Positions 17,138 through 33,811 of a stretch of DNA of 64,000 nucleotides are shown piece by piece; positions within the stretch are counted from its first letter, which is position 1, and each line of letters opens with the position of its first letter. The position numbers and the translations under genes were made by a program. Under the pieces are notes generated by a model that saw only the letters and a program-made list of their open reading frames with translations, made no database searches and was not told the DNA's origin. Source of the stretch: Lichenicola cladoniae. Lineage in GTDB: Bacteria > Pseudomonadota > Alphaproteobacteria > Acetobacterales > Acetobacteraceae. The stretch lies in assembly GCF_013201075.1 (NCBI RefSeq), contig NZ_CP053708.1, positions 1,119,501 through 1,183,500 on the forward strand, given 5' to 3'.

Positions 17138-20100
17138 ATGAACGCGATGACCAAATCGTTCACGGGACGCAAGCGCATCCGCAAGAGCTTCGGGCGCATC
17201 CCCGAAGTGGCTCCGATGCCCAATCTGATCGATGTGCAGCGCTCGAGCTACGAGACGTTCCTGCAGATGAACGTGGCGCCGGATAGCCGGACGCCATCGG
17301 GTCTGCAGGAAGTGTTCCGCTCGGTGTTCCCGATCAACGACTTCGCCGGCCGTGGCCGGCTGGAGTTCGTGCATTATGAGCTCGAGGAGCCGAAATACGA
17401 CGTCGAGGAATGCATTCAGCGGGGCATGACCTATGCCGCGCCGTTGAAGGTGATCCTGCGCCTGATCGTCTGGGACGTGGACGAGGACACCGGCAGCCGC
17501 TCGATCCGCGATATCAAGGAGCAGCCCGTCTACATGGGCGACATGCCCCTGATGACGGATAACGGCACCTTCATCATCAACGGCACCGAGCGCGTCATCG
17601 TCAGCCAGATGCACCGCAGCCCGGGCGTGTTCTTCGATCACGACAAGGGCAAGACCCACTCGTCGGGCAAGTTCCTGTTTGCCGCCCGCGTCATCCCCTA
17701 TCGCGGCTCGTGGCTCGACTTCGAGTTCGACAGCAAGGACATGGTCTATGTCCGCATCGACCGGAAGCGGAAGCTGCCGGTGACGACGCTGCTGTACGCG
17801 CTCGAGAGCAAGGCCTCCGAGGCCGCCCGTGCCAAGAAGATCGCAGATGGCGGCGACGTCGATGCGATGGACGTGCGCGGCATGGATGCGGACGAGATCC
17901 TGTCCAACTTCTACGGCCAAGTGGTGTTCGTGAAGTCCGCCAAGGGCTGGGCGCGTCCGTTCGATCCCGATGCGTTCCGCGGCATGAAGCTGCTGGAGCC
18001 GTTGGTCGATGCCGACACCGGCGAGATCGTGGCCAAGGCCGACGACAAGCTGACAGCGCGTGCGACCCGCAAGATCGCCGAGAACACCAAGGAAGTGCTG
18101 GTCGGCCGCGCCGATCTCCTTGGCCGGTTCGTGGCCTACGACCTGATCAACGAGGACACCGGCGAGATCTACGGCGAGGCGGGCGAGGAGCTCACCGAGC
18201 CACGCCTGCTGGCGCTCGAGGAAATGGGCATCGACAGCCTGCCGACGCTCGCCGTCGACAACAGCAACGGCCCGTGGATCCGCAACACCCTCGCGGTCGA
18301 CAAGAACAGCTCGCGTGACGATGCGCTGGTCGACATCTACCGCGTGATGCGCCCGGGCGAGCCGCCGACCCCGGACACCGCGGAAGCCCTGTTCCGTGGC
18401 CTGTTCTTCGACGGCGACCGCTACGACCTGTCCGCCGTCGGCCGCGTGAAGATGAACATGCGCCTCAGCGTCGATGCCGAGGATTCCGTGCGTGTGCTGC
18501 GCAAGGAAGACATCATCCGCACGGTGAAGATCCTGTGCGAGCTGAAGGACGGCCGCGGCACGATCGACGACATCGACAATCTCGGCAATCGCCGCGTACG
18601 TTCGGTCGGCGAGCTGATGGAGAACCAGTATCGCGTCGGCCTGCTCCGCATGGAGCGCGCCATCCGCGAGCGCATGGGATCGGTCGATATCGACACCGTC
18701 ATGCCGCACGACCTGATCAACGCGAAGCCGGCCGCTGCGGCCGTGCGCGAGTTCTTCGGGTCGTCGCAGCTGAGCCAGTTCATGGACCAGACCAACCCGC
18801 TGTCGGAAGTGACGCATAAGCGTCGCTTGTCGGCCTTGGGCCCTGGCGGTCTCACACGGGAACGCGCCGGATTCGAAGTGCGCGACGTGCATCCGACCCA
18901 TTACGGCCGCATCTGCCCGATCGAAACGCCGGAAGGCCCGAATATCGGACTGATCAACTCGCTTGCCACATACGCCAAGGTGAACAAGTACGGCTTCATC
19001 GAGACGCCGTACCGCCTGGTCAAGGACGGCGCGCTGCAGACCGGCTGGAAGTACCTCTCCGCCATGGAGGAGGAAAAGCTCGTCGTCGCCCAGGCCGACG
19101 CGGCCCAGGACGCTGACGGCAACCTCACCGACGAGCTGGTCTCGGTCCGCCGTGGCAGCGACTTCCGGCTGGTGAAACCGGAGGACGTGACCGCCTGCGA
19201 CGTGTCGCCGAGGCAGCTCGTGTCGGTCGCCGCGGCGCTCATCCCGTTCCTCGAGAACGACGACGCCAACCGCGCGCTGATGGGTTCGAACATGCAGCGC
19301 CAGGCGGTGCCGCTGATCCAGTCCGATGCGCCGCTGGTCGGCACCGGCATGGAGGCCGCGGTCGCCCGTGACTCCGGCGCCACCATCATCGCCCGCCGTC
19401 CCGGCGTGGTCGACCAGATCGACGGTGCCCGCATCGTGGTGCGTGCCACCGACGAGAGCGGCGCCACCCAGGGCGTCGATATCTACCGGCTGCGCAAGTA
19501 CATGCGTTCCAACCAGTCGACCTGCATCAACCAGCGTCCGCTGGTCCGCGTGGGCGACCGGGTGGTCCTCGGCGACATCATCGCCGACGGCCCGTCGACC
19601 GACCTTGGCGAGCTGGCCCTCGGCCGGAACGTGCTGGTCGCGTTCATGCCGTGGAATGGCTACAACTTCGAGGACTCCATCCTCATCTCCGAGCGGATCG
19701 CCCGCGACGACGTCTTCACCTCGATCCACATCGAGGAATTCGAGGTCATGGCGCGCGACACCAAGCTCGGCCAGGAAGAGATCACCCGCGACATTCCCAA
19801 CGTCGGAGAGGAAGCGCTCCGCAACCTCGACGAGGCCGGCATCGTGTATGTCGGTGCGGAAGTGAACCCGGGCGACATCCTGGTCGGCAAGGTCACCCCA
19901 AAGGGCGAGAGCCCGATGACGCCGGAGGAGAAGCTGCTCCGCGCCATCTTCGGCGAGAAGGCCTCCGACGTCCGCGACACCTCGCTCAAGCTGCCGCCCG
20001 GCACCACCGGGACGATCGTCGACGTGCGGGTGTTCTCCCGTCGCGGCGTGGACAAGGACGAGCGCGCGATGGCGATCGAGCGCGCCGAGATCGAGCGTCT

Positions 20101-21310
20101 GGCCAAGGACCGCGACGACGAGCGCGCGATCCAGGAGCGGTCGTTCTACAACCGTCTGCGCGAGCGTCTGCTCGGGCAGAAGGCCGGCGCCGGCTTCAAG
20201 GGCGTCAAGTCCGGCACGGAGATCACCGAGGAAGTCCTCGGCGAGCATCCGCGTGGAACCTGGCGCAACATGGTGCTGTCGTCCGACCAGGCAGTTGCCG
20301 AGATCGAGACGCTGAAGCGCGAGTTCGACGGAGCCGTCGGGCGCATCCAGGCGCGCTTCGACAGCAAGGTCGAGAAGCTGCAGCGCGGCGACGAGCTGCC
20401 GCCCGGCGTGATGAAGATGGTCAAGGTGTTCGTGGCGGTGAAGCGCAAGCTGCAGCCGGGCGACAAGATGGCCGGACGTCACGGCAACAAGGGCGTCGTG
20501 TCTCGCGTCACCCCCGTCGAGGACATGCCGTTCCTCGAGGACGGCACCCCGGTCGACCTGGTGCTCAACCCGCTCGGCGTGCCGTCGCGGATGAATGTCG
20601 GGCAGATCCTCGAGACCCATCTCGGCTGGGCGTGCGCCAATATCGGCAAGGGCATCGGCGAGCTGGTCGACGAGTACATGCGCACCGGCAACGCCAAGCA
20701 GGCCCTGCTCGACGAGCTCAAGAGCGTGTATGGCGACGAGGTCTACCGCGACGACATCGCAACGTTGCCGAACGAGCAGCTAATCGAGCTCGCCAACAAC
20801 CTGCGCAAGGGCGTGCCGATCGCCACCCCGGTGTTCGACGGCGCACGCATCTCCGATATCGAGGAGATGCTGACCCGGGCAGGCCTGGACACGTCCGGCC
20901 AGTCGCAGCTGACCGACGGGCGCACCGGCGAGCCGTTCGAGCGCAAGGTGACCGTGGGCTACGTCTACATGCTCAAGCTGCACCATCTCGTGGACGACAA
21001 GATCCATGCGCGGTCGATCGGACCGTACTCGCTCGTCACCCAGCAGCCGCTGGGCGGAAAGGCGCAGTTCGGTGGCCAGCGCTTCGGCGAGATGGAGGTC
21101 TGGGCGCTCGAGGCATACGGTGCCGCGTACACGCTGCAGGAGATGCTGACGGTGAAGTCGGACGACGTGTCCGGACGCACCAAGGTCTACGAGGCGATCG
21201 TGCGCGAGCAGGACGACTTCGAGGCCGGCATCCCCGAGAGCTTCAACGTGCTCGTCAAGGAGCTGAAGTCCCTCGGCCTGAACGTGGATCTGGAGCAGAG
21301 CGGCAATTGA
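17138..21310 (+). CDS. rpoB: DNA-directed RNA polymerase subunit beta
   Basis: 1390 residues, the length usual in alphaproteobacteria. The rifampicin pocket reads [17 protein letters not shown] then [14 protein letters not shown], with no known resistance substitution at the main positions. Downstream motifs include [20 protein letters not shown] and [15 protein letters not shown]. It forms one jaw of the catalytic core. GGCAGGA lies upstream of ATG 17138; a second ATG three codons on is possible. rpoC follows after 88 bp. Confidence 0.99.
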   Translation: MNAMTKSFTGRKRIRKSFGRIPEVAPMPNLIDVQRSSYETFLQMNVAPDSRTPSGLQEVFRSVFPINDFAGRGRLEFVHYELEEPKYDVEECIQRGMTYAAPLKVILRLIVWDVDEDTGSRSIRDIKEQPVYMGDMPLMTDNGTFIINGTERVIVSQMHRSPGVFFDHDKGKTHSSGKFLFAARVIPYRGSWLDFEFDSKDMVYVRIDRKRKLPVTTLLYALESKASEAARAKKIADGGDVDAMDVRGMDADEILSNFYGQVVFVKSAKGWARPFDPDAFRGMKLLEPLVDADTGEIVAKADDKLTARATRKIAENTKEVLVGRADLLGRFVAYDLINEDTGEIYGEAGEELTEPRLLALEEMGIDSLPTLAVDNSNGPWIRNTLAVDKNSSRDDALVDIYRVMRPGEPPTPDTAEALFRGLFFDGDRYDLSAVGRVKMNMRLSVDAEDSVRVLRKEDIIRTVKILCELKDGRGTIDDIDNLGNRRVRSVGELMENQYRVGLLRMERAIRERMGSVDIDTVMPHDLINAKPAAAAVREFFGSSQLSQFMDQTNPLSEVTHKRRLSALGPGGLTRERAGFEVRDVHPTHYGRICPIETPEGPNIGLINSLATYAKVNKYGFIETPYRLVKDGALQTGWKYLSAMEEEKLVVAQADAAQDADGNLTDELVSVRRGSDFRLVKPEDVTACDVSPRQLVSVAAALIPFLENDDANRALMGSNMQRQAVPLIQSDAPLVGTGMEAAVARDSGATIIARRPGVVDQIDGARIVVRATDESGATQGVDIYRLRKYMRSNQSTCINQRPLVRVGDRVVLGDIIADGPSTDLGELALGRNVLVAFMPWNGYNFEDSILISERIARDDVFTSIHIEEFEVMARDTKLGQEEITRDIPNVGEEALRNLDEAGIVYVGAEVNPGDILVGKVTPKGESPMTPEEKLLRAIFGEKASDVRDTSLKLPPGTTGTIVDVRVFSRRGVDKDERAMAIERAEIERLAKDRDDERAIQERSFYNRLRERLLGQKAGAGFKGVKSGTEITEEVLGEHPRGTWRNMVLSSDQAVAEIETLKREFDGAVGRIQARFDSKVEKLQRGDELPPGVMKMVKVFVAVKRKLQPGDKMAGRHGNKGVVSRVTPVEDMPFLEDGTPVDLVLNPLGVPSRMNVGQILETHLGWACANIGKGIGELVDEYMRTGNAKQALLDELKSVYGDEVYRDDIATLPNEQLIELANNLRKGVPIATPVFDGARISDIEEMLTRAGLDTSGQSQLTDGRTGEPFERKVTVGYVYMLKLHHLVDDKIHARSIGPYSLVTQQPLGGKAQFGGQRFGEMEVWALEAYGAAYTLQEMLTVKSDDVSGRTKVYEAIVREQDDFEAGIPESFNVLVKELKSLGLNVDLEQSGN

Positions 21311-21398
21311 TACCGGTTTCTCCCATCCTCCTTTTCTATCCTAACGGTTTGCCGGCGACCAAGGTCGCCGGCGTCCCTTTCTCAGGGGTATTCGGCGC

Positions 21399-25592
<4,194 letters not shown>

Positions 25593-25644
25593 GTCCACCG
25601 AAGGCCGTCCAGGCAGCTCCTGGGCGGCATTCGAGGCGACTTCA

Positions 25645-25675
25645 GGCCGGCCGGGGAAACCCGGCCGGCCTTTTT
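25645..25675 (+). terminator. Rho-independent terminator after rpoC
   Basis: A perfect 11-bp GC stem (25645-25655 with 25660-25670) and a GAAA loop are followed immediately by TTTTT. It lies about 50 bp after the rpoC stop and ends the rplKAJL-rpoBC transcript. Confidence 0.95.
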
Positions 25676-25773
25676 CTTGGGCATTTCTCGGCGGGCGCGT
25701 CCGCCGTGCAGGAAGCGAATACCGATCGTGCAATCGGTTCCATCCGAATCGGGCGATATCCGGCCGCATTTGC

Positions 25774-25803
25774 TTGACTCATGGTCCGGCCCCCCGTAGG
25801 TAT
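25774..25803 (+). promoter_or_regulatory. Probable promoter of the str operon
   Basis: CTTGAC-type -35 (TTGACT, 25774-25779) is followed after 18 bases by TAGGTA (25798-25803). The -35 is strong and the -10 modest. It lies downstream of the rpoC terminator and about 215 bp upstream of rpsL, in the only gap where a promoter for rpsL-rpsG-tuf would be expected. Confidence 0.5.
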
Positions 25804-25913
25804 CCGGCCCTCGGCTAGCCCCGTCTCAAGACGTCGGACGCCGTCAGATGCAGCACTTCGTGTGCGGCGCCGCTCCCGTTACTACAGGGGGCCAAGGCCG
25901 CATGTGTTCAGAC

Positions 25914-25946
25914 CACCGTCGATGGGATCGTCCCATCTTGGCGGTG
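25914..25946 (+). promoter_or_regulatory. Hairpin in the rpsL leader
   Basis: A perfect inner stem GATGGGA-TCG-TCCCATC (25921-25937) is enclosed by an outer CACCG/CGGTG pairing (25914-25918 with 25942-25946). It lies in the 427-base rpoC-rpsL gap, about 75 bases before the rpsL start. It may be a feedback site for a ribosomal protein. The rest of the gap, apart from the terminator and promoter listed, shows nothing I can name. Confidence 0.45.
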
Positions 25947-26019
25947 TATCGTTGTTGATGGCGGTGTTTGGTTCTCGATATTAGGCTGGTCGCCGACTTT
26001 CGAGGATTGGGAAGGGCGT

Positions 26020-26391
26020 ATGCCGACCATCAACCAGCTGATCGCAAAGGGACGCGAACCCGCTCCCAAGCGCAATAAGGTTCCCGCTCTGCAGGGTTGC
26101 CCGCAGAAGCGCGGCGTCTGCACTCGCGTCTACACGACCACCCCGAAGAAGCCGAACTCGGCTCTTCGTAAGGTCGCCAAGGTGCGCCTGACCAACGGCT
26201 TCGAAGTCGTGAGTTATATCCCTGGTGAGGGTCACAACCTGCAGGAGCACAGCGTCGTGCTGATCCGCGGCGGGCGCGTGAAGGATCTACCAGGCGTGCG
26301 CTATCACATCCTGCGTGGCGTGCTCGACACCCAGGGAATCGCAAAACGTCGTAAGCGCCGGTCGCTCTACGGCGCCAAGCGGCCGAAGTAA
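26020..26391 (+). CDS. rpsL: 30S ribosomal protein S12
   Basis: 123 residues. The decoding-site loops are [17 protein letters not shown], with Lys43, and [14 protein letters not shown]; both positions tied to streptomycin resistance carry the sensitive residue. It is the first gene of the str operon and lies 14 bp before rpsG. Confidence 0.99.
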   Translation: MPTINQLIAKGREPAPKRNKVPALQGCPQKRGVCTRVYTTTPKKPNSALRKVAKVRLTNGFEVVSYIPGEGHNLQEHSVVLIRGGRVKDLPGVRYHILRGVLDTQGIAKRRKRRSLYGAKRPK

Positions 26392-26405
26392 GAGGATATC
26401 GAGGC

Positions 26406-26882
26406 ATGAGCCGCCGCCGCCGCGCAGTAAAGCGCGACATCCTTCCGGACCCCAAGTTCGGTGACGTCGTCATCACGCGTTTCATGAATGCGCTGATGTA
26501 CGACGGCAAGAAATCCACCGCCGAGAGCATCGTCTATGGTGCGCTCGAGTCCATGCGCCGTCGTGGTGGCTCTGCCGCCGACCCGGTCCGCATGTTCCAC
26601 GAAGCGCTGGACAACGTGAAGCCGGCCGTCGAGGTCCGTTCGCGTCGCGTCGGTGGTGCCACCTACCAGGTGCCCGTCGAAGTCCGCACCGAGCGCCGCC
26701 AGGCTCTGGCGATCCGCTGGCTCATCGATAGCTCACGCAAGCGCGGCGAGCACACGATGCAGGACCGGCTGTCGAACGAGTTGCTGGATGCAGTGAACAA
26801 TCGCGGTTCCGCCGTGAAGAAGCGCGAAGATACGCATCGGATGGCCGAAGCCAATAAGGCCTTCAGCCACTACCGCTGGTAG
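26406..26882 (+). CDS. rpsG: 30S ribosomal protein S7
   Basis: 158 residues, with [16 protein letters not shown] at the N-terminus and the beta-hairpin [12 protein letters not shown]. It organises the 3' major domain of 16S rRNA at the E site. fusA normally follows rpsG, but here the next gene is tuf after only 75 bp. Confidence 0.99.
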   Translation: MSRRRRAVKRDILPDPKFGDVVITRFMNALMYDGKKSTAESIVYGALESMRRRGGSAADPVRMFHEALDNVKPAVEVRSRRVGGATYQVPVEVRTERRQALAIRWLIDSSRKRGEHTMQDRLSNELLDAVNNRGSAVKKREDTHRMAEANKAFSHYRW

Positions 26883-26957
26883 CAAGCGCAGCCGTCTAGT
26901 TAGAACCCTTCCAACCCGACCGACCGGCGCCATTCGGCGGGTCAACGGAGAGAGACA

Positions 26958-28148
<1,191 letters not shown>

Positions 28149-28196
28149 AACCCAGCCGAGACAGAGGCCCCGAACTGAAGTTGGACTTGAGTTAAT

Positions 28197-28505
28197 ATGG
28201 ACAACCAGAACATCCGCATTCGCCTGAAGGCGTACGATCACCGCGTGCTGGATAACAGCACAAAGGAAATCGTTAACACGGCGAAGCGTACGGGTGCGCG
28301 GGTTCGGGGTCCTATCCCGCTGCCGACGCATATCGAGAAATTCACCGTTAACCGCTCCCCTCATGTGGACAAGAAAAGCCGCGAGCAGTTCGAGATTCGG
28401 ACTCATCGCCGGCTGCTCGACATCGTCGAGCCGACACCGCAAACCGTGGACGCACTCATGAAGCTCGACCTCGCCGCCGGCGTGGATGTCGAGATCAAGC
28501 TGTAA
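28197..28505 (+). CDS. rpsJ: 30S ribosomal protein S10 (NusE)
   Basis: 102 residues ([15 protein letters not shown]). The long loop [20 protein letters not shown] packs into the 30S head, and the protein also serves in transcription antitermination as NusE. It opens the S10 operon. rplC starts 10 bp after its stop. Confidence 0.99.
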   Translation: MDNQNIRIRLKAYDHRVLDNSTKEIVNTAKRTGARVRGPIPLPTHIEKFTVNRSPHVDKKSREQFEIRTHRRLLDIVEPTPQTVDALMKLDLAAGVDVEIKL

Positions 28506-28515
28506 GGTCCAGACG

Positions 28516-29217
28516 ATGCGCACCGGATTGATTGCAAAAAAGCTGGGTATGACCCGGCTTTTCAAGGACGACGGCACACATGTGCCGGTCACCGTCCTGC
28601 ACCTCGACAATGTGCAGGTGGTCGATGTTCGTACCCAGGCTCGCGACGGCTACAACGCCGTCCAGCTCGGTTACGGCAACGCCAAGGTGAAGCATGTTTC
28701 CAAGCCGAACCGTGGCCACTTCGCCGGCCTGAAGGTCGAGCCGAAGAAGAAGCTCGCGGAGTTCCGCGTAGCCGAAGACGCCCTGCTCGAGTCCGGCGTC
28801 ACCCTGTCTGCCGCCCATTTCGTGGTCGGCCAGAAGGTTGACGTGACCGGGACCAGCAAGGGCAAGGGCTTCGCCGGCGGTATGAAGCGCTGGAACTTCG
28901 CAGGTCTCGAAGCCTCGCACGGCGTGTCGGTCAGCCATCGGTCCCTCGGATCGACCGGTAACCGCCAGGATCCGGGCAGGACCTTCAAGAACAAGAAGAT
29001 GCCTGGCCATCTCGGCATGGAGCGGGTGACCACTCTGAACCTCGAGATCGCTCTCGTGGATGCAGAGCGGAGCCTCGTCATGGTTCGCGGTTCCATTCCC
29101 GGTGGCAAGAATGGCTACGTGCGGATCCGCGATGCGATCAAGAAGGCTCGCCACGTCGATGCGCCGTATCCGGCCGCACTCGTCGAAGCGGCAGCCACCA
29201 CACCGGCTGCAGGCTGA
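28516..29217 (+). CDS. rplC: 50S ribosomal protein L3
   Basis: 233 residues from ATG 28516 ([16 protein letters not shown]), which lies after the rpsJ stop; a longer frame would overlap rpsJ. The extended loop [20 protein letters not shown] reaches the peptidyl-transferase centre. The C-terminal tail is slightly longer than usual and Ala/Thr rich. Confidence 0.98.
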   Translation: MRTGLIAKKLGMTRLFKDDGTHVPVTVLHLDNVQVVDVRTQARDGYNAVQLGYGNAKVKHVSKPNRGHFAGLKVEPKKKLAEFRVAEDALLESGVTLSAAHFVVGQKVDVTGTSKGKGFAGGMKRWNFAGLEASHGVSVSHRSLGSTGNRQDPGRTFKNKKMPGHLGMERVTTLNLEIALVDAERSLVMVRGSIPGGKNGYVRIRDAIKKARHVDAPYPAALVEAAATTPAAG

Positions 29218-29228
29218 GGAAGAGGGCA

Positions 29229-29843
29229 ATGGACGTCGATATCAAGACCCTCGACAACGGTAGCGCTGGTTCGACCAGCCTGCCTGACGAGATTTTCGGG
29301 GCAACCCCGCGCAGCGACATCATGGCGCGCGTGGTTCAGTGGCAGCTCGCCAAGCGCCGTGCCGGCACCCACAAGGTGAAGGGCATGGGCGAGGTTTCGG
29401 GCACCACCCGCAAGCCCTACAAGCAGAAGGGCACCGGTAACGCCCGCCAGGGTTCGCTGCGCGCTCCGCAGTTCCGGACCGGTGGCGCCGTGCATGGACC
29501 CGTCGTGCGCAGCCACGCCTTCAGCCTTCCCAAGAAGGTTCGCCGGCTCGGCCTGATCTCGGCGCTGTCGCAGAAGCATGCGGATGGCAAGCTGATCGTC
29601 CTCGACGTGGCGAACGGCACGGCCAAGACCGCCGAGCTCGCGGCGAAGCTGAAGGTTCTCGGCTGGACATCGGCACTGATCGTGGATGGCATCGTGGACG
29701 AGGCGTTCCTGCGCTCCGCCCGCAACCTGCCCAAGATCGACGTGCTGCCGTCCGTCGGCGCCAACGTCTACGACATCCTGAACCATGAAGTTCTGGCGAT
29801 CACCCGCGCCGGGCTCGAAGGCCTGAAGGAGCGCCTGGCATGA
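29229..29843 (+). CDS. rplD: 50S ribosomal protein L4
   Basis: 204 residues. The tunnel loop [20 protein letters not shown] is intact. L4 lines the exit tunnel; in enterobacteria it also regulates the S10 operon. Its stop overlaps the rplW start as ATGA. Confidence 0.98.
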   Translation: MDVDIKTLDNGSAGSTSLPDEIFGATPRSDIMARVVQWQLAKRRAGTHKVKGMGEVSGTTRKPYKQKGTGNARQGSLRAPQFRTGGAVHGPVVRSHAFSLPKKVRRLGLISALSQKHADGKLIVLDVANGTAKTAELAAKLKVLGWTSALIVDGIVDEAFLRSARNLPKIDVLPSVGANVYDILNHEVLAITRAGLEGLKERLA

Positions 29844-30175
29844 CCAATATCCTGGCGATCCGCCGGTCGGCCGAGCGCATGTCGCGCGAGGCGATGTATG
29901 ACATCGTCCGCGCGCCGCTGATCACCGAGAAGGCCACCGCGCTTTCCGAGAAGAACCAGGTCGTGTTCCGGGTATCGATCGATGCGACCAAGCCGCAGAT
30001 CAAGGCTGCGGTCGAGGGTCTGTTCGGTGTGAAGGTTCTCGGGGTGAACACGCTGATCCAGAAGGGCAAGACGAAGCGCTTCCGTGGTCGTCCTGGTGTT
30101 CGTTCCGACGTCAAGAAGGCGTTTGTGCAGCTTGCGGAGGGTCAGTCGATCGATCTCTCCGCCCGGCTCGCCTGA
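29840..30175 (+). CDS. rplW: 50S ribosomal protein L23
   Basis: 111 residues from ATG 29840, supported by GAAGGAG (29824-29830) and an ATGA overlap with rplD. An internal ATG at 29879 ([18 protein letters not shown]) would give a more typical 98-residue protein, so the first 13 residues may be an extension. L23 is the docking site for trigger factor and SRP at the tunnel exit. The RNA-binding part [20 protein letters not shown] is intact. Confidence 0.95.
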   Translation: MTNILAIRRSAERMSREAMYDIVRAPLITEKATALSEKNQVVFRVSIDATKPQIKAAVEGLFGVKVLGVNTLIQKGKTKRFRGRPGVRSDVKKAFVQLAEGQSIDLSARLA

Positions 30176-30191
30176 CGCGGGGTAGATTTCG

Positions 30192-31022
30192 ATGGCATTA
30201 AAGCACTTTAAGCCTGTCACACCGTCGCTGCGCGGAACGGTCCTGATCGACCGCAGCGAACTGTGGAAGGGCAAGCCGGTCAAGACCCTCACCGAGGGCA
30301 AGCACAATACCGGTGGACGTAACAATCACGGTCGGACGACATCGTTCTTCCGGGGTGGTGGTCACAAGCGGACCTATCGTTTCGTGGACTTCAAGCGTCG
30401 CAAGTTCGACGTTGTCGGCACGATCGAGCGGATCGAGTATGACCCGAACCGCACGGCGTTCATCGCGCTGGTGAAGTACGCCGATGGCGAGCTGGCCTAT
30501 ATCCTGGCTCCCCAGCGTATCAAGGCTGGCGACCAGGTGATTGCCGGCGCACGCGTCGACATCAAGCCGGGTAACGCGATGCCGCTGTCGGCCATTCCGG
30601 TCGGCACGATCGTGCACAACATCGAGCTGAAGCAGGGCGCCGGCGGCAAGATGTCGCGCTCCGCGGGCACCTATGCCCAGCTGGTCGGCAAGGATAGCGG
30701 CTACGCGCAGATCAAGCTGCAGTCCGGCGAATTGCGCGTCGTTCGCGGCGAATGCATGGCGACTGTCGGTGCGGTGTCGAACCCGGACAACATGAACCAG
30801 AGCATCGGCAAGGCCGGTCGCGCACGCTGGATGGGCCGTCGTCCGCATAACCGCGGCGTCGTCATGAACCCGGTCGACCATCCGCACGGTGGTGGTGAGG
30901 GTCGTACGTCGGGCGGTCGTCATCCGGTTACCCCGTGGGGCAAGCCGACCAAGGGCTACAAGACGCGTGGTAACAAGCGCACCGACAGCCTGATCATCCG
31001 TCGCCGCAAGACCGGCAAGTAA
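30192..31022 (+). CDS. rplB: 50S ribosomal protein L2
   Basis: 276 residues, standard length. The peptidyl-transferase-proximal segment [14 protein letters not shown] is present, including the conserved His. It organises 23S domains II and IV. It lies 16 bp after rplW and 15 bp before rpsS. Confidence 0.99.
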   Translation: MALKHFKPVTPSLRGTVLIDRSELWKGKPVKTLTEGKHNTGGRNNHGRTTSFFRGGGHKRTYRFVDFKRRKFDVVGTIERIEYDPNRTAFIALVKYADGELAYILAPQRIKAGDQVIAGARVDIKPGNAMPLSAIPVGTIVHNIELKQGAGGKMSRSAGTYAQLVGKDSGYAQIKLQSGELRVVRGECMATVGAVSNPDNMNQSIGKAGRARWMGRRPHNRGVVMNPVDHPHGGGEGRTSGGRHPVTPWGKPTKGYKTRGNKRTDSLIIRRRKTGK

Positions 31023-31037
31023 GGGGGGCAAACAGAG

Positions 31038-31316
31038 ATGGCACGTTCCGTCTGGAAAGGCCCGTTCGTTGACGGGTATCTGCTGAACAAGGCCGAGGCG
31101 TCGCGCGCATCGGGTCGTAACGAAGTGATCAAGATCTGGTCGCGTCGCTCCACGATCCTGCCGCAGTTCGTCGGCCTCGTGTTCGGTGTCTATAACGGTC
31201 ACAAGTTCCTGCCCGTGCAGGTCAACGAGAACATGGTCGGACACAAGTTTGGCGAGTTCTCGCCGACGCGCACCTTCACAGGGCATTCGTCCGACAAGAA
31301 GGCGAGGCGCGGCTAA
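31038..31316 (+). CDS. rpsS: 30S ribosomal protein S19
   Basis: 92 residues ([16 protein letters not shown]). It carries the ARRG-type basic C-terminus and [13 protein letters not shown]. It sits in the 30S head with S13. rplV starts 1 base after its stop. Confidence 0.99.
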   Translation: MARSVWKGPFVDGYLLNKAEASRASGRNEVIKIWSRRSTILPQFVGLVFGVYNGHKFLPVQVNENMVGHKFGEFSPTRTFTGHSSDKKARRG

Positions 31317-31317
31317 C

Positions 31318-31746
31318 ATGAGCAAGCCGAAGCACACACGCGCCCTCGGCGAGACCGAGGCGCAGGCGATCACCCGGAACATCCGCGTCAGCCCACGCAA
31401 GCTGAACCTGGTTGCCGGCCTGATCCGCAACAAGCCGGTGGCGCAGGCCGTCGCGACGCTGACCTTCAGCAAGCGACGGATCGCGCTCGCCGTGAAGAAG
31501 ACGCTCGAGAGCGCCATCGCCAACGCCGAGAACAACCATCAGCTCGACGTCGACCAGCTGGTCGTGAAGCACGCCGAAGTCGGCAAGGCGATCGTGATGC
31601 GCCGCTTCCATGCCCGCGGTCGTGGCCGGTCGGCGCAGATCGAGAAGTTCTTCAGCCACCTCAAGATCGTGGTGGCCGAGCAAGCGGTCGCGGTTCCGGC
31701 TCCCAAGAGCCCGGCTCCCGAGAACACCGAGCAGAAGGCGGCCTGA
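31318..31746 (+). CDS. rplV: 50S ribosomal protein L22
   Basis: 142 residues from ATG 31318, directly after the rpsS stop. The core [17 protein letters not shown] and the tunnel hairpin [16 protein letters not shown] are normal. A C-terminal tail of about 25 residues rich in Ala, Pro and Glu is longer than in enterobacteria. Confidence 0.98.
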   Translation: MSKPKHTRALGETEAQAITRNIRVSPRKLNLVAGLIRNKPVAQAVATLTFSKRRIALAVKKTLESAIANAENNHQLDVDQLVVKHAEVGKAIVMRRFHARGRGRSAQIEKFFSHLKIVVAEQAVAVPAPKSPAPENTEQKAA

Positions 31747-31749
31747 TCC

Positions 31750-32427
31750 ATGGGTCACAAGGTCAATCCGATCGGGCTCCGGCTCGGCATCAATCGCACC
31801 TGGGACAGCCGCTGGTACGCCGGCGCTGACTACGCGAAGCTGCTGCATGACGACCTGAAGCTGCGCAGCTACCTGCGCAAGAAGCTGTCCGGTGCCGGCG
31901 TGTCGCGCGTCGTGATCGAGCGTCCGGCGAAGAAGCCGCGCGTGACGATCTATGCCGCACGGCCTGGCGTCGTCATCGGCAAGAAGGGCCAGGACATCGA
32001 CGTGTTGCGTCGTGATCTCGCCCGCATGGCGAAGACCGACGTCGCGCTGAACATCGTCGAGATCCGCAAGCCGGAAATCGATGCGCAGCTGGTTGCCGAG
32101 AACATCGCGCAGCAGCTCGAGCGTCGGGTGGCGTTCCGTCGCGCCATGAAGCGTGCCGTTCAGTCCGCGATGCGTCTCGGCGCACAGGGCATCCGCATCA
32201 ACTGCGGCGGACGTCTCGGTGGCGCAGAGATCGCCCGCGTCGAGTGGTATCGCGAAGGCCGGGTGCCGCTGCACACGCTTCGCGCCGACATCGACTACGG
32301 CGTCGCAACCGCAAAGACGACCTATGGCACGTGCGGCGTGAAGGTCTGGATCTTCAAGGGCGAGATCCTGACCCACGACCCGCTGTCGCAGGACCGTCGT
32401 GCCGCCGAGCAGGCGCCGCAGCGCTGA
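31750..32427 (+). CDS. rpsC: 30S ribosomal protein S3
   Basis: 225 residues. The KH domain motif [14 protein letters not shown] and the C-terminal S3 domain [20 protein letters not shown] are intact. It lines the mRNA entry site. It starts 3 bases after the rplV stop. Confidence 0.99.
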   Translation: MGHKVNPIGLRLGINRTWDSRWYAGADYAKLLHDDLKLRSYLRKKLSGAGVSRVVIERPAKKPRVTIYAARPGVVIGKKGQDIDVLRRDLARMAKTDVALNIVEIRKPEIDAQLVAENIAQQLERRVAFRRAMKRAVQSAMRLGAQGIRINCGGRLGGAEIARVEWYREGRVPLHTLRADIDYGVATAKTTYGTCGVKVWIFKGEILTHDPLSQDRRAAEQAPQR

Positions 32428-32468
32428 TCAGACCCCGGGCCATGCCTGGCGCCTTAGGATAGACGAAC

Positions 32469-32885
32469 ATGCTTTCCCCGAAGCGGACGAAATACCGCAA
32501 GGCCCACAAGGGCCGCATTCATGGACTGGCCAAGGCCGGCACGACGCTGAACTTCGGTGCGTTCGGCCTGAAGGCCCTGGAGCCGGAGCGGGTGACCGCC
32601 CGGCAGATCGAAGCCTCGCGCCGTGCGATCACACGTGCGATGAAGCGCGCGGGCCGCGTCTGGATCCGGATCTTCCCGGACGTTCCGGTCTCGACAAAGC
32701 CTGCCGAAGTCCGCATGGGCTCCGGCAAGGGATCGCCCGAGTTCTGGGTGGCCCGGGTGAAGCCGGGTCGCATCGTGTTCGAGATCGACGGCGTGCCGGT
32801 CGAGATCGCGAAGCAGGCTCTGGCACTCGGCGCTGCGAAGCTGCCGATCAAGACCAAGTTCGTGACCCGCATCGGGGAGGCCTGA
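32469..32885 (+). CDS. rplP: 50S ribosomal protein L16
   Basis: 138 residues ([16 protein letters not shown]). The motif [19 protein letters not shown], which is near the site hydroxylated by YcfD in some bacteria, is present. It binds near the A-site tRNA. One base separates it from rpmC. Confidence 0.99.
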   Translation: MLSPKRTKYRKAHKGRIHGLAKAGTTLNFGAFGLKALEPERVTARQIEASRRAITRAMKRAGRVWIRIFPDVPVSTKPAEVRMGSGKGSPEFWVARVKPGRIVFEIDGVPVEIAKQALALGAAKLPIKTKFVTRIGEA

Positions 32886-32886
32886 G

Positions 32887-33114
32887 ATGGCGAAAGCAAC
32901 CAAGCCGTCTGAGCTGCGGGCGAAGACGGAGGACGAGCTGAACACTTTGCTGCTCGACCTTAAGAAGGAGCAGTTCAACCTGCGCTTCCAGCGTGCCGTC
33001 GGTCAGACCGAGGGTGCGAGCCGTGTGCGTGAAGTGCGGCGCGAAATTGCGCGGCTCAAGACCGTGCAGCATTCCAACAAAAAGTCCGTGGCAGTCGCCG
33101 CGGCGAAGTCCTGA
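32887..33114 (+). CDS. rpmC: 50S ribosomal protein L29
   Basis: 75 residues forming two helices: [20 protein letters not shown] and [20 protein letters not shown]. The Ala/Lys C-terminal tail is slightly long. It lies next to L23 at the tunnel exit. Confidence 0.98.
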   Translation: MAKATKPSELRAKTEDELNTLLLDLKKEQFNLRFQRAVGQTEGASRVREVRREIARLKTVQHSNKKSVAVAAAKS

Positions 33115-33127
33115 GAGGAGACGGGCG

Positions 33128-33427
33128 ATGCCTAGGCGCGTCCTCACGGGGCGGGTAACGAGCGACAAGATGGACAAGACCATTACGGTTCTGGTCGATC
33201 GTCGAGTCATTCATCCGCTCTACAAGAAGTTCATCCGTCGCTCCAAGAAGTATGCGGCGCACGACGAAGCCAACGAGTGCAAGATCGGCGACACCGTTCG
33301 TATTCTCGAGTGCCCGCCGATCAGCAAGCGCAAGACCTGGACCGTGGTGACACGCAACGGGACGGCCATGGGTGACGCCAGCACGGTTGCGACCGCGCCG
33401 ACTTCGCTCGAATCCGTGTCGGCCTGA
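33128..33427 (+). CDS. rpsQ: 30S ribosomal protein S17
   Basis: 99 residues from ATG 33128 ([20 protein letters not shown]), with GAGGAG upstream. The OB fold contains [15 protein letters not shown] and [11 protein letters not shown]. The C-terminal tail of about 15 residues exceeds that of E. coli. It stabilises the 16S 5' domain. Confidence 0.98.
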   Translation: MPRRVLTGRVTSDKMDKTITVLVDRRVIHPLYKKFIRRSKKYAAHDEANECKIGDTVRILECPPISKRKTWTVVTRNGTAMGDASTVATAPTSLESVSA

Positions 33428-33442
33428 AGGGGCTAGAGACCA

Positions 33443-33811
33443 ATGATCCATCCCGAGACCAACCTGGACGTGGCCGATAATTCGGGCGCACGTCGGGTGC
33501 AGTGCATCAAGGTGCTGGGCGGCTCCAAGCGGAAGACCGCCTCGGTCGGCGACGTGATCGTCGTTTCCATCAAGGAAGCGATCCCACGCGGCAAGGTAAA
33601 GAAGGGCGACGTTCACCAGGCGGTGATCGTGCGAACGTCTTTCCCGGTCCGCCGTGCGGACGGCAGCGCGATCCGTTTCGATCGCAACGCCGCGGTGCTG
33701 ATCAACAAGCAGCAGGAGCCGATCGGCACCCGCATCTTCGGCCCGGTCGTCCGTGAACTGCGTGCGCGCAAGTTCATGAAGATCATCTCGCTGGCACCGG
33801 AGGTGCTGTGA
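33443..33811 (+). CDS. rplN: 50S ribosomal protein L14
   Basis: 122 residues, the exact family length. [20 protein letters not shown] and [13 protein letters not shown] are typical. It forms part of the interface with 16S helix 14. Its TGA shares one base with the rplX ATG (TGATG). Confidence 0.99.
   Translation: MIHPETNLDVADNSGARRVQCIKVLGGSKRKTASVGDVIVVSIKEAIPRGKVKKGDVHQAVIVRTSFPVRRADGSAIRFDRNAAVLINKQQEPIGTRIFGPVVRELRARKFMKIISLAPEVL

Noticed and set aside
18760-18850. Possible rifampicin-resistance changes in rpoB
   Set aside because: The central Asp, His, Ser and Leu positions of the pocket are unchanged; the Thr in MDQTNPLS is an ordinary variant outside the main resistance positions.
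17114-20620. Open minus-strand frame of more than 1100 codons opposite rpoB
   Set aside because: It is a GC-driven shadow of rpoB: the translation is rich in Arg, His, Asp and Ala with no domain, and rpoB on the other strand is complete.
26020-26391. Possible streptomycin-resistance allele of rpsL
   Set aside because: Lys43 and the conserved Lys in GRVKDLPG are both the sensitive residue.
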